NCBI GenBank assembly: GCA_964486825.1
Contig: CAZAQS010000007.1
Span: 1 to 50,084 of the forward strand
Direction: 5' to 3'
From: CAZAQS01 sp964486825
Lineage (GTDB): Bacteria; Chloroflexota; Anaerolineae; Anaerolineales; UBA4823
Length of the DNA stretch: 50,084 nt
The notes under the pieces were generated by a model, which had not been told where the DNA came from, ran no database searches, and saw only the letters and a program-made list of their open reading frames with translations. Made by a program: the position numbers and the translations under genes. Of the stretch, positions 23,350 through 33,084 are shown one piece after another (the stretch's first letter is position 1; every line of letters begins with the position of its first letter).

Positions 23350-26326
23350 GCAGTGTTACGATAAAGGTAGATCCGCGCCCAATTTCACTCGTCGCAGTAA
23401 TAGCGCCTCCATGGCGCTCGACAATCCTGTGGCATATTGCCAGTCCCATGCCACTACCTTCATATTCGTTCCTGCTGTGAAGGCGCTGGAATGGTTGCAA
23501 TGCTTGCTTGAAATTTCTCATATCGAAACCGATGCCATTGTCCTGCAGATAAATTTCCACTAGACCAGGAGATAAAACATTGCAGCCGACTCGAACCACA
23601 GGTGGGACATCTTTCCGGTGAAACTTCAAAGCGTTCTCGATCAGGTTCTGAAAAAGCCGGTGCATCTGAGAGGGGTCAGCTTCGACTTCAGGTAATTCAC
23701 CTAATTCAACCTTTGCTCCAGTCTTGACTACCAACATCTCGAGATCGCTTAATACCGCTCTGGCTGTTTTATTCAAATCGACCGAAACGGGTGGCTTGCC
23801 TTGTGAAGTTACACGAGACAGTACCATCAAGTCAGCAATCATTTTCCGCATACGGATAACCGCATTGTTCATACGCTCCAGGTAGTCCTTATCTCTTGCT
23901 CCAAGCGTATCACCCAGTCGGTTCCGCAACAGGCTGGAAAAGGCTTCGATTTTCCTCAGCGGTTCTTGCAGATCATGGGAAGCCGTAAAGGCAAACTCCT
24001 CCAGTTCCCGGTTACTGTGGTGCAAATCCTCAGCATACTGCTGTAATGTCGCCTCTACCTTTTTACGGTCAGTAATATCCCTAACAATAGCAACGGCGCT
24101 TGTCACCTGATTTGAATCATCTAAGATTGGAACAGACACGAACTGCCTGTGCATCAATTTGTTCGTCTTCAAATTCCGAATGATTTCCTCACCCTTTACG
24201 ATTTCACCTTCTAGAGAGCGCAGCAAGGGAGCCTCATCATTTTTACGGAAAGTTCCATCAGGATTTAAAATTTCTAGCTTCCGTAACGCCGTATCTTCCA
24301 GTGGACCGAGCAGCTCATCGATGCGATCGATGCCAAGGTTTTTGGCAACGGATTGATTAAGCAACTGGATACTACCATGCTGGTCGGCAAACCATACTTC
24401 ATCATCCAGGCTTTCCAGGAGGGTGCGCAATTTATCCCGTTCTGTCTCGACCTGCTTTCGAGCCGAAACTTGTTCGGTAAGGTCTGTGGCCAATACCAGG
24501 ATCCCATCCACTTGGTTTTCAAAACCGGGCATGGGTAAGTGCGATAGAACCCAATATTGTTCTGCATTTCCTTTTGCTTGAGATACCATGATTTCCCGGG
24601 TGATGGTTTGATCTCTATCCCGGTATAGATTATCCAATAAGCTTGTTTCGACGACGCCTTTGATTTCGGGGAAAATATCTTCATATCGCTGAGTGTAGAG
24701 CGAGGTTCTTTTACCACCCACCAGGGATAAGAAGACGGGATTGGCATACTCGATCTTGTGATTGGCGCCACGCAATATACAGACTCCTACCGGGAGCACC
24801 TCCATCAGATGCTCTAGAACCTTCCGTTGGTGCCGGTTTTGCTCCATCAACCGGTTCTGTTCCCTGGCATACTTTTCCAGACGAGTGACATCATGCCATA
24901 TCACGACTGCCCCAATCTGCTGCTGGTCCGGACCGTATAACGGGCTGGCGTTGGCCTGAACGTGCACTTCCTGGCCTTCCTTGTCAGTATAATATAATGA
25001 TTCTCCACGAATCACCTCTCCCTGCATTGCCCTGCTGGACGGAAGTTTCTCGTACGGCACCCGATTGCCTTCTGGCCATCTTAGGTCAAAAAATCTGGCA
25101 AGTTCTTCGCGCGTGTGCCCGGTCATGTCAAATCCATGAGTCTCGATGACTGCTTTATTCACGCGGACGGGAACTCCTTCCGAGTCATAGACCACCGCCG
25201 TGTCGCTGATAGCATCGAATACAGCATCCAGCTCCTCAACCCGCCTGTGATACTCCATAGCCAGTCTTTCTTTTACAGTGCGTTCCTCTTCCAAACGGGC
25301 GATCGCCAATTCCAGCCTGGCCTGGTTCTCCCTCAATTCTCTTTCAGCACTCTCTTTTTCCCGTATCGCTGCCCTTAACTCTTCTGCCTGCCATTCAGCC
25401 CGGTCAGCTGATTCTAAAGCTTGTTGCTCGAGTAATCTTTGGTGGGTGATATCTTGAGCGACAGCTACAGCGCCTAAAAAATGTCCTTCACGATCGTAGA
25501 TAGGAGCGGCGCTATTGATGATGGTCCCTTGGGTGCCATCAAAACGGGCGATATCGACAACATCACCCACTGAGGTCTCGCCCTGGAGAGCGCGTGCTAA
25601 TCCCCAATCGGTCGACATTAACTCTTCGCCAGTATCGGACCACCAACCCCGGTAAACACCGTACTCTTCCACATTTTCAGCGAGAGGCGCTTTCCCCCTC
25701 CAAACCACCTCCGTCATCGGATTTGTTTGAATAATCTTTCCACTTCTGTCAGCAATCCACACCGCCACAGGTTGAGTTTCAAGGACAGCTTCAAGGCGCC
25801 GGTTGGCCAATTCTAGCTCGAAAGTCCTTTCCGATACCCGTGTTTCAAGCTCCTGATTGCTCTGAGCGAGCGCTTGTGTTCGCTCAGACACTCGTTGTTC
25901 AAGCCGGTCTCTAGATTCACGCAAGGTTTCTTCAACCTGGCGGCGTTCAATTGCATATCGAATGAAGCGTTCTAATAGTAAAGGGTTTGCCTCGCGCTTC
26001 GTGAGGTATAACGTGGCGCCGGCCTGCATTGCTTCTACATCCACATCGTAACTACCCCTCCCGGTATACAAGATCAATGGAGTTGGGAGACCTTGGGAAA
26101 TGATTTCCTTGATTAGTTCTATTCCTGTCCTGCCTCCCAGGTCATAATCTACGAGAGCAGCATCGAAATGGCCGGACATAATGGTTTGAAGGGCCTCTTC
26201 GTAGGTAGAGATCCAAACCAGTTCGAACTTTCTGCTATGGGCTTCCGCAAGCATAGCCTTGGTCAGAAAATAATCGTCTTCATCGTCGTCTATCAGGAGA
26301 ACCCGCCAGGTAGGTAATTCGTTCAT
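23315..26326 (-). CDS. Receiver plus multi-PAS hybrid sensor histidine kinase
   Basis: A soluble kinase of 1003 residues with a reversed hybrid order. A receiver domain comes first (VLLIDDDEDDYFLTKAML, phospho-acceptor in AALVDYDLGG, Lys in YLTKREA). A coiled coil follows, then four PAS-type domains (about 180-300, 365-490, 510-635 and 645-765) joined by charged helices. HisKA is of the bacteriophytochrome type (FTASHDLQEPLRK). The ATPase domain has LFQNLIENALKF, QDNGIGFD and GSGMGLAICHRIVERHGG. There is no membrane helix, so it senses something cytosolic. ATG 26326 is preferred over TTG 26341. There is no cognate regulator beside it. The 3' end overlaps the permease gene by 35 bases. Confidence 0.88.
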   Translation of the reverse strand: MNELPTWRVLLIDDDEDDYFLTKAMLAEAHSRKFELVWISTYEEALQTIMSGHFDAALVDYDLGGRTGIELIKEIISQGLPTPLILYTGRGSYDVDVEAMQAGATLYLTKREANPLLLERFIRYAIERRQVEETLRESRDRLEQRVSERTQALAQSNQELETRVSERTFELELANRRLEAVLETQPVAVWIADRSGKIIQTNPMTEVVWRGKAPLAENVEEYGVYRGWWSDTGEELMSTDWGLARALQGETSVGDVVDIARFDGTQGTIINSAAPIYDREGHFLGAVAVAQDITHQRLLEQQALESADRAEWQAEELRAAIREKESAERELRENQARLELAIARLEEERTVKERLAMEYHRRVEELDAVFDAISDTAVVYDSEGVPVRVNKAVIETHGFDMTGHTREELARFFDLRWPEGNRVPYEKLPSSRAMQGEVIRGESLYYTDKEGQEVHVQANASPLYGPDQQQIGAVVIWHDVTRLEKYAREQNRLMEQNRHQRKVLEHLMEVLPVGVCILRGANHKIEYANPVFLSLVGGKRTSLYTQRYEDIFPEIKGVVETSLLDNLYRDRDQTITREIMVSQAKGNAEQYWVLSHLPMPGFENQVDGILVLATDLTEQVSARKQVETERDKLRTLLESLDDEVWFADQHGSIQLLNQSVAKNLGIDRIDELLGPLEDTALRKLEILNPDGTFRKNDEAPLLRSLEGEIVKGEEIIRNLKTNKLMHRQFVSVPILDDSNQVTSAVAIVRDITDRKKVEATLQQYAEDLHHSNRELEEFAFTASHDLQEPLRKIEAFSSLLRNRLGDTLGARDKDYLERMNNAVIRMRKMIADLMVLSRVTSQGKPPVSVDLNKTARAVLSDLEMLVVKTGAKVELGELPEVEADPSQMHRLFQNLIENALKFHRKDVPPVVRVGCNVLSPGLVEIYLQDNGIGFDMRNFKQALQPFQRLHSRNEYEGSGMGLAICHRIVERHGGAITATSEIGRGSTFIVTLPIHSPTSSPFG

Positions 26327-26607
26327 TTCTTTTCCAATCAAGTATAAAAAAGCAATTGGCGACGTATGGCGTTTATATTATGAGTAGTTAAAGGAAGGAC
26401 TTTTCAAGGATGGTCTTCCTGATACGACCATCACGAAGTATTTAATAGGTTTTGTATACGGTGGAGACAGGAAGCTTTGGAAATACAACCTCTCTCTTAA
26501 AATGTTATGAGGCCGATTTTCTCAACTTTAAGAATCATGCTACCCACCTTGTTCGAATGATCTTGGAGTATTATCGCGCAGGCTCCATCTTTCTGCAAGA
26601 CCTGCCC

Positions 26608-27354
26608 TTAGATGTTTGTGTATATGGCGATGATTTCCTTTGATTCTGGTAGCTCCTTGCCATCAATGGCTTCGAGTTTATAACCCAGCCTCTCTAGGTA
26701 GAGGCAACATTGGGCATGCACTTCCTTCCCATGCGTATCTATGAAAAGGGTCGGGTGGCAACGCTCTAAAAGCCTGGCTGCGCCTTCCAAGACCCGCATC
26801 TCAGCCCCCTCTACATCCACTTTCAAGTATTGCGGATCTGGAAGCTCTCCAGCCTCGATCATCTCATCCAGCGAGACTGCCTGCACCAACAGGCTTCCCC
26901 CCTCTGCCAGCCGCCCCCTGGCGCTGCTCGGTCCCTCCTGGAAAGAGAGCATACCGTAACGGTCCGTTACGGCAGCTTCTATTACGGTTACATTTGAGAT
27001 CCGGTTCAGGGCTAGATGTTGTTTAAGATACCTCAGGTTGCGCGGAAGAGGTTCAAAGACAAAAACGTTTCCGGAAGGTCCCACCAGCACAGAAGCCAAT
27101 AATGTATAGTAGCCGGTAAAACCGCCCAGATCGAAGACGATGCTTCCCTCAGGAATGGTGCGCTCAAACAGCAGGCGTTTTCGGAACTCATAGCTGCCAA
27201 TCCAGTTTCCATGATTGCCAGCCCCCACGATCCATCTCATGCCTTTAAAACGGCCTTGTAAAATCGGTACAGCTAATTCTTTTGGCATGTAGCGTAGGGG
27301 AAGGCGAAGCACCTTACCCAATAGGCTATTTTTTGGCACGCTAGAGAGATTCAC
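26608..27354 (-). CDS. FkbM-family SAM-dependent methyltransferase
   Basis: A 248-residue methyltransferase. The SAM-binding motif I is IVFDLGGFTGYYTLLAS near residue 75, and motif II is VFVFEPLPRNLRYLKQHL. The FkbM hallmark PQYLKVDVEGAEMRVLEGA is near residue 180. FkbM enzymes O-methylate sugars, lipids or secondary metabolites; the substrate here is unknown. The N-terminal 60 residues are basic and precede the fold, as in glycan-linked members. The start appears to be GTG (27352-27354) without a clear ribosome site, so the true start could be further in. It lies beside no glycosyltransferase cluster. About 280 bases without a recognised feature separate it from the multi-PAS kinase. Confidence 0.85.
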   Translation of the reverse strand: MNLSSVPKNSLLGKVLRLPLRYMPKELAVPILQGRFKGMRWIVGAGNHGNWIGSYEFRKRLLFERTIPEGSIVFDLGGFTGYYTLLASVLVGPSGNVFVFEPLPRNLRYLKQHLALNRISNVTVIEAAVTDRYGMLSFQEGPSSARGRLAEGGSLLVQAVSLDEMIEAGELPDPQYLKVDVEGAEMRVLEGAARLLERCHPTLFIDTHGKEVHAQCCLYLERLGYKLEAIDGKELPESKEIIAIYTNI

Positions 27355-27508
27355 GTGATTATTATGCCACTCTTATCGTCACCAGGCAAGCTTTGTTGAT
27401 TACTCACCCAATCCATCTTTTCCCACTAAATAAGAACGTAATAGTTGACATTCTAAGCGGATTCGAATAAAAATTAAGTAGTATATTATTCGTGCCGAGG
27501 AGGTTCTA

Positions 27509-28576
27509 ATGCAAATCACGAAGACAGAAGTTGTCCCAACGAATTTGAACCTATCAAGGCCTGTGCGCATGGCAGGCATCCCCGAGATCCGGTCGGTTAC
27601 GGCCTTATTCGTTATGCTAGAAACAAGCAATGGGCGTTGCGCTTGGGGAGCAGCCGTGGCACATCCGCATCTTACCGGAGAAACGACAGAAGCTGCCTTG
27701 AAAGCTTGCCAGGCAGCTGCAGATAAATCGCTCGACCTGCACCCAACAAATATCGAGTACTCGCTATCCGAGCTGGCGCCGCTGGTTTCAGCCTCGCCTG
27801 CAGCCCAGTGTGCATTCGACCTTGCCTTCCACGACCTGCTTGGGCTCGCTGCAGGTATGCCATTGTATCGACTCTTGGGTGGCTTTAGAAGCAAAATCCA
27901 AACATCTATCACCATCCCCATCTCAACAATTCAAGAAAGTGTAGAAATTTCCCATGAAAAAGCTGCTCGCGGTTTTAGAATATTGAAGATCAAGGGGGGC
28001 GAAAATCCTGACGAGGATGTCCGCAGAGTACGCGCTATCCATAGAGGCCTCCCCTTTCATACCCTTCGCCTGGATGCAGATGGTGGGTATACTGTGGAAG
28101 AAGCCCTGGAAGTTGCAAGGGCGCTAAGGAACGAGCTGGAATTCCTCGAGCAGCCCACCTCACCCGGTGATCTGGAGGGGATGCGCCAGGTAACTCTAAA
28201 CAGTCCTGTACCAATCCTCGCAGACCAAAGCACATACGGAACTGACTCGGCCCTTGCGCTGGCCAGCGGTAAAATCGCCAGCGGACTTACCATCAAAGTA
28301 GCCACCTGTGGTGGATTGCGAAATGCCCGCCAGATTGACTCGATTGCACGTGCAGCTCAACTGGCAACCCTGGTAGGATGTGTGGTCGAGCCAGCCCTGA
28401 TGATTGCAGCTGGCCTCAGCTTCGCCCTTTCCAGCCCAAATGTGCGGTATGGCGATCTGGATGGTCATTTTGACCTGGAGAATGATCCTACTAGGGCTGG
28501 ATTTTCACTAGATGATGGATGGCTGATTTCAAGTGATTCCCCAGGCTTAGGCTGTACTGTTGACTTGGCATCGTAA
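27509..28576 (+). CDS. Dipeptide epimerase (enolase superfamily)
   Basis: A 355-residue member of the mandelate racemase/muconate lactonizing family. The catalytic lysines are in RILKIKGG (about 155) and LTIKVATCGG (about 258). The Mg ligands are Asp in LRLDADGGY, Glu in EFLEQP and Asp in ILADQST. The C-terminal DLDGHFDL motif matches the DxD motif of Ala-Glu-type dipeptide epimerases, which epimerise L-Ala-D/L-Glu and similar dipeptides in peptidoglycan or peptide recycling. AGGAGG lies about 6 bases before the ATG. An ammonia-lyase gene follows 221 bases later. Specificity beyond dipeptide epimerase is not readable. Confidence 0.87.
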   Translation: MQITKTEVVPTNLNLSRPVRMAGIPEIRSVTALFVMLETSNGRCAWGAAVAHPHLTGETTEAALKACQAAADKSLDLHPTNIEYSLSELAPLVSASPAAQCAFDLAFHDLLGLAAGMPLYRLLGGFRSKIQTSITIPISTIQESVEISHEKAARGFRILKIKGGENPDEDVRRVRAIHRGLPFHTLRLDADGGYTVEEALEVARALRNELEFLEQPTSPGDLEGMRQVTLNSPVPILADQSTYGTDSALALASGKIASGLTIKVATCGGLRNARQIDSIARAAQLATLVGCVVEPALMIAAGLSFALSSPNVRYGDLDGHFDLENDPTRAGFSLDDGWLISSDSPGLGCTVDLAS

Positions 28577-28797
28577 TCCTACGATGCTCCATTGAGTACC
28601 AAAAAAAACGAGCTATCCATTTTTTGGATGGCCCTTGCAATATCTAAGGTGATTTATCTTTATAAAACGCTGGATGCCACAGATGGCTTGTGACTTTCAA
28701 AAACCAGTATAATTATCGAGAAAGGTTATTGCGTTTTGTATACCCCCAATTCCCCAACCTTCTTACCAAACCCCAAAACCCCTTTCAGGAGAGACAT

Positions 28798-30321
28798 ATG
28801 ACCATCGTTCTAAGCGGCTCTGGACTAGACCTCGAAAAAATTGTACGCATTGCCAGGCTCGGTGAAAAAGTCGAGCTGGATGGGAATGCCTTGGAGCGAA
28901 TCCGTACCTGCCGTGCTATGCTTGAGGAGAAAATCCAGGCTCGGGAAATCATGTATGGGGTTAACACCGGCATTGGAGAATTTTCGGAAGTAGTCCTGTC
29001 AGATGAACAAGTTCAGCAATTTCAACGCTATCTGATCTATAACCACGCGGCTGGTATTGGGGACCCTGCCCCGATCGAAGAGGTGCGCGCCGCCATGGCA
29101 GCTCGCATCAACGTCCATGCGCATGGCAACTCGGGTTGCCGGCCTGAGATCACCCTGACCCTTGTGGAGATGCTCAACAAGGGTGTTACGCCCGTGGTCT
29201 GCCAGAAAGGATCGGTGGGCGCCTGTGGTGATTTGGCCCCCATGGCTCAAATCGCACTCCTGATGATGGGTGAAGGAGAGGCTTTCTACCAGGGTGAGCG
29301 CCTCCCCGGTCGTTCGGCCATGGAAAGAGCGGGTATCCCCATCCCAGATTTGAAGGCACGCGATGGCCTGGCAACCATCAATGGATCCAACCTGCTAACG
29401 GCTATGAGCGCTCTCCAGCTTTATGATATGAACCGCTGGTTGAAGCAGGCTGAGATCGCGTGTGCCATGAGCCTGGAAGCATTGTTTGCCAATATGAAAC
29501 CTTACGACCTGCGACTGCACGAGTTACGCGGCTACAAGGGTGCCATTCGCAGTGCACATGCCATCATGAAATGCATTGCTGGCTCCGATCTGGTTACTGG
29601 TAAGCTCAAAACCAAGGTCCAGGATGCTTACTCAATGCGCTCTTCCCCTCAGGTAATTGGCGCCGCTCACGATGCAGTTGCCTATGCAACTAGCCAGGTT
29701 GAGATCGAGCTAAATGGTGTGGGCGACAATCCAATCTTCCTACCCGAGGCGCGCCTGACTTTGACGGGAGCTAACTTCCAGGGTACTCCGGTATCACTAC
29801 CGATGGACATGGCAGGAGCTGCAATAACGATGGTATGCGTTCTTTCTGAGCGCCGTCTGAACAGGTTGACCAACCCAGCCCTGAGCGTGGGCCTGCCGGC
29901 TTTCCTCACCAAGGGAGCAGGTATGTTTTCGGGCATGATGCTAAGCCAATATACAGCCGACATGCTGATCGTAGAACAGCGCATTCTTTCAACGCCTGCC
30001 AGCATCCAATCCATTCCCGCTGCTGCAGACCAGGAAGACTTCGTCTCAATGGGTATGAACACGGCTTTGAAAAACCGGCAAATCATGGATAATGCTATGG
30101 GAGTGCTCGGGATCGAATTTATGGCTGCTGCTCAGGCTTTGGATTTCCGAGATTTCCAAAACGGTCATGGGGTTTGCGCAGCCCGGGAAGCTGTCCGCAA
30201 GCATGTGGCACACCTCGATGAAGATCGTCCGCTTTACCCCGATCATAATACAATGCAGGCATTGGTCAGAACAGGGCAAATATTGGAATCTGTTGAGGCT
30301 GTGGTAGGAAATCTCGGGTAG
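28798..30321 (+). CDS. Histidine/aromatic amino acid ammonia-lyase with Ala-Cys-Gly in place of the MIO Ala-Ser-Gly
   Basis: A 507-residue lyase of the HAL/PAL/TAL family, which removes ammonia from an amino acid using a cofactor made from Ala-Ser-Gly (MIO). Here that triplet is Ala142-Cys143-Gly144 (GSVGACGDLAP), with Cys at the serine position. Other residues match histidine ammonia-lyase: Tyr53 (MYGVNTG), His83 (YNHAAGIG), Asn195 (INGSN), Tyr278/Arg281 (DAYSMR) and Glu413 (QEDFVSMG). NFQGTP and QEDF differ from the usual NFHAEP and QEDH of HAL, so histidine may not be the substrate. AGGAGAG lies before ATG 28798. The TTG at 28690 is rejected. No other hut gene is near. Confidence 0.88.
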   Translation: MTIVLSGSGLDLEKIVRIARLGEKVELDGNALERIRTCRAMLEEKIQAREIMYGVNTGIGEFSEVVLSDEQVQQFQRYLIYNHAAGIGDPAPIEEVRAAMAARINVHAHGNSGCRPEITLTLVEMLNKGVTPVVCQKGSVGACGDLAPMAQIALLMMGEGEAFYQGERLPGRSAMERAGIPIPDLKARDGLATINGSNLLTAMSALQLYDMNRWLKQAEIACAMSLEALFANMKPYDLRLHELRGYKGAIRSAHAIMKCIAGSDLVTGKLKTKVQDAYSMRSSPQVIGAAHDAVAYATSQVEIELNGVGDNPIFLPEARLTLTGANFQGTPVSLPMDMAGAAITMVCVLSERRLNRLTNPALSVGLPAFLTKGAGMFSGMMLSQYTADMLIVEQRILSTPASIQSIPAAADQEDFVSMGMNTALKNRQIMDNAMGVLGIEFMAAAQALDFRDFQNGHGVCAAREAVRKHVAHLDEDRPLYPDHNTMQALVRTGQILESVEAVVGNLG

Positions 30322-30340
30322 GGATAAAAAGGAGGCCTTC

Positions 30341-30656
30341 ATGCGGATCCGAGAGGCTTTGCCGAAGGATGCAACCAGCATTGCCCGTGTACATGTCGAT
30401 GCCTGGCGTGCTACCTATCGGGGCATCGTCCCGGACTTTTGCCGGGCTGGTCGGTTTTGCTTCCGCTGGCTCGGAGCGAACGGGTAACTATCCTTATCAG
30501 GCTGAATTGTACACGATATATATGCTGAAAAAATATCAGGGAATGGGAGTAGGACGCCAATTGGTTGCAGGCATTGCCAGGCGACTTGTAGAGCGAGATA
30601 TGATATCCGACCGCTTGCATCCCAGGAAACATCCTTTTGAATGCTTTCTAATTTAA
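30341..30656 (+). pseudogene. Degraded GNAT acetyltransferase
   Basis: A good ribosome site (GGAGG) and ATG at 30341 begin a typical GNAT N-terminus (MRIREALPKDATSIARVHVD, then AWRATYRGIVPD). At about 30437 the frame is lost, with only nine unrelated residues before a stop after ...GANG. The next frame carries the rest of the domain from 30438: FAGLVGFASAGSERTG, ELYTIYMLKKYQGMGVGRQL. Normally 30-40 residues lie between these parts, so a deletion plus frameshift happened. The C-terminal strand is also missing (it ends HPRKHPFECFLI). It is almost certainly inactive. Confidence 0.8.
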
Positions 30657-30668
30657 TTACGTGGATAC

Positions 30669-31346
30669 ATGATGTTTCAATTCATCCCCACAAAACATTG
30701 GCGAGAAACCCATCCAAAAGCGAGTGCCGGAATCCTGGTAATGCAGGGTGTGTCCAACCCGGATTTTCACCCCACTCTGGAAGACCGCAAACAATCTCTG
30801 GAGCAAGAACTGCGCTCCCTATATGGTGGTATGGATAGGTCCACACTGGCAGCTTTGCCAGCTATCCAGGCATATAACGCCTATTACAAGGGCTATAAAA
30901 AAACCTATCTCGTCCAGCTTCAGCTGGAGTCTCTGGTGTTCAAGGGACGCTCAATCCCGGGTATGGCTGCATTAGTAAAGGCCATGTTCATGGCTGAACT
31001 ATCCAACCTGCTGCTAACTGCAGGACACGATCTCTCGACAATCAAAGTTCCGCTGAGGTTAGAATCGGCCCGCGGAGACGAAGTCTACACAACTTTGCAA
31101 GGGATAGAAAAGACGCTCAAGAACGGCGATATGTATATGCAGGACGGTGAAGGGGTAATTTCCAGCGTTTTATACGGACCGGATGCTCGCACTCAGATTA
31201 CACCGCACACAACTGATGTACTCTTCGCTGTCTATGCACCGGAAGGTATAGACAAAGCATCTGTAAAAAAGCACCTGGTGGATCTAGGCCATAACATGCG
31301 CCTGGTTTCACCTGCAGCCCAGGTCGAAATGCTGGAAGTTTATTGA
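30669..31346 (+). CDS. B3/4 (tRNA-synthetase-like) domain protein
   Basis: A 225-residue soluble protein that matches the B3/B4 editing-domain fold of the phenylalanyl-tRNA synthetase beta chain, found as a stand-alone protein in many bacteria. Visible family features are an ILVMQGVSNPDFHPTLEDRKQSLEQEL start, the YNAYYKGYKKTYLVQLQL stretch, and the SIPGMAALVKAMFMAELSN core followed by LTAGHDL. Stand-alone members have been proposed to clear mischarged tRNA or bind a related ligand. Either ATG 30669 or ATG 30672 may start it. It follows the broken GNAT gene by 12 bases and probably shared its transcript. Confidence 0.75.
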   Translation: MMFQFIPTKHWRETHPKASAGILVMQGVSNPDFHPTLEDRKQSLEQELRSLYGGMDRSTLAALPAIQAYNAYYKGYKKTYLVQLQLESLVFKGRSIPGMAALVKAMFMAELSNLLLTAGHDLSTIKVPLRLESARGDEVYTTLQGIEKTLKNGDMYMQDGEGVISSVLYGPDARTQITPHTTDVLFAVYAPEGIDKASVKKHLVDLGHNMRLVSPAAQVEMLEVY

Positions 31347-31629
31347 ACCTGACCAAGTGAGACTTTTTTTCCCCGTGTTTCCGTTTTCAATAATCTATGG
31401 CGCCAGATGATGCTTGCCCTACCAGGAAAAGCGAGGCTACTGCATGCATGCCCCGAGAAAGCCCGCCAGGGGATCTTTATGCGCCCCTAAGGATATAAAG
31501 ATTTATCAAGGGTATAATGTGCGGATAGTTAAACCAGGCCGGGCTTGACCCAATCTTAATTTGCCGGTCTATTACGAACAAAGCGGTGTCAAGCCGGGTA
31601 TCTTGAAAAGAACGGAGTCAACTCTTTCC

Positions 31630-33024
31630 ATGAGAGAAACACAAAGCGCCAGGCTTGGGCGTGTAATCATCTTACTAATATTAGCCGTCTTCGTTTGCTC
31701 CCTGGTTGGGGTAGGATCATTCTTCTTAGGCCAGCAAATGGCAAGTGGAAGGTTTCAAATCCTTCCGGAAGAAACACCCTTGCCCACCAGTACCACGACC
31801 GCAACACCCGATCTTAGCCCACAGGAATCACCAGTTCCCCCCGCGGTTGAAACCACACCTGCCCCTGATCTCCCCCCAGCAGAGACACCCCTGGCTCCGG
31901 ACCTCGAGCTGCTTGTCCCACAAGCTACTCCAGGTGAGCCGCTAGACCGGGAAGCAGGATTGGATGAGGATGATCTGGACCTTCTCTTCGAGGTTTGGAG
32001 GCTAATCGCTCGTAATTACGATGGGGAACTGCCAACACGTGAAGAGTTGCTTTACTCGGCAATTAGCGGTTCCATGGGAACCTTAGACGACCAGTTTACC
32101 CGCTTCATACCGCCGGATGCTGCCGCCAGAATGCGCCAGGATCTGCAAGGTTCATTCGAGGGCATAGGCGCCTTTATCCGCTTGAATGAAGAAGGCTTGC
32201 TCGAAATCGTGCGTCCGATAGCCAATCACCCCGCAGCGAGAGCCGGCATTTTACCTGGGGACATTATTACGCATGTGGATGGCGTTCCAGTCCAGGGTAT
32301 GACTCTCGACGAGGCGATCTCTCGAATACGTGGACCAGAGGGGACCATTGTTCGTTTGACCATTATGAGAGCAGAGGTCGAGGAACCCTTCGACCTCGAG
32401 ATTCAGCGGGCGCGGATCGAAATTGCCATCGTCGAGTCGCAGATGCTACCAGAGAATATCGCCTATGTCCGCCTGACCAGTTTCAGCTCAAACTCCTCCG
32501 AAACATTGCGAGCAGCCGTTTCTGAACTGATGGCACAGAATCCAGATGGCTTGATCTTTGACCTTCGCGACAACCCAGGTGGATTCCTGGACCAATCGGT
32601 TGCTGTAGCTGATATCTTTCTGCCCGAGGGAGTCGTATTGCTTGAGCGCAACATCAGGGGGCTGGATGAGGTGTTCAACTCCCAAGACGGGGGATTAGCC
32701 GAAGAAATACCCATGGTCGTGCTAGTAAATGCAGGCAGCGCCAGTGCATCCGAGATCGTAGCTGGAGCCATCCAGGATCGCAGCCGTGCTCCTTTGATCG
32801 GAGAGGTCACTTTTGGAAAAGGCTCCGTACAACAAACCCATACCCTTTCAGATGGCTCTGAGTTGCGGGTGACCGTGGCGCGCTGGTATACACCAAACGA
32901 CAACACCATTGACGGCGAAGGGATCACACCGGATATCGAAATTCTTCCCTCCCCGATTGAGCTGGGTGGGCCGGATGATAACCAATTGCAAAGGGCGATT
33001 GAGTTCTTACTGAGTGGTGGATAA
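31630..33024 (+). CDS. S41-family carboxy-terminal processing protease (CtpA-like)
   Basis: A 464-residue serine protease that acts outside the cytoplasmic membrane. It has an N-terminal membrane anchor (residues about 11-35; VIILLILAVFVCSLVGVGSF) and a Pro/Thr/Glu-rich linker of about 70 residues. A PDZ domain follows (GIGAFIRLNEEGLLEIVRPI, then AARAGILPGDIITHVDG), and then the S41 domain. The catalytic Ser is in NAGSASASEIVAGA and the general-base Lys in GEVTFGKGSVQ. Such enzymes trim or degrade proteins from their C-terminus. ATG 31630 is chosen because it directly precedes the membrane helix; the TTG at 31561 is possible. A perfect terminator follows the stop. Confidence 0.92.
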   Translation: MRETQSARLGRVIILLILAVFVCSLVGVGSFFLGQQMASGRFQILPEETPLPTSTTTATPDLSPQESPVPPAVETTPAPDLPPAETPLAPDLELLVPQATPGEPLDREAGLDEDDLDLLFEVWRLIARNYDGELPTREELLYSAISGSMGTLDDQFTRFIPPDAAARMRQDLQGSFEGIGAFIRLNEEGLLEIVRPIANHPAARAGILPGDIITHVDGVPVQGMTLDEAISRIRGPEGTIVRLTIMRAEVEEPFDLEIQRARIEIAIVESQMLPENIAYVRLTSFSSNSSETLRAAVSELMAQNPDGLIFDLRDNPGGFLDQSVAVADIFLPEGVVLLERNIRGLDEVFNSQDGGLAEEIPMVVLVNAGSASASEIVAGAIQDRSRAPLIGEVTFGKGSVQQTHTLSDGSELRVTVARWYTPNDNTIDGEGITPDIEILPSPIELGGPDDNQLQRAIEFLLSGG

Positions 33025-33042
33025 ACTTATTTACGCTCATCT

Positions 33043-33075
33043 GCGCCGGTCTTCTATGGAAGACCGGCGCTTTTT
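33043..33075 (+). terminator. Rho-independent terminator after the S41 protease gene
   Basis: A perfect 12-bp GC-rich stem (33043-33054 with 33059-33070) with a 4-base loop is followed by TTTTT. It lies between convergent genes. Confidence 0.93.
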
Positions 33076-33084
33076 GTTTCTAAA

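Noticed and set aside
28690..28797. N-terminal extension of 36 residues on the ammonia-lyase
   Set aside because: The upstream TTG has no ribosome site, while ATG 28798 has AGGAGAG and gives numbering identical to known histidine ammonia-lyases.
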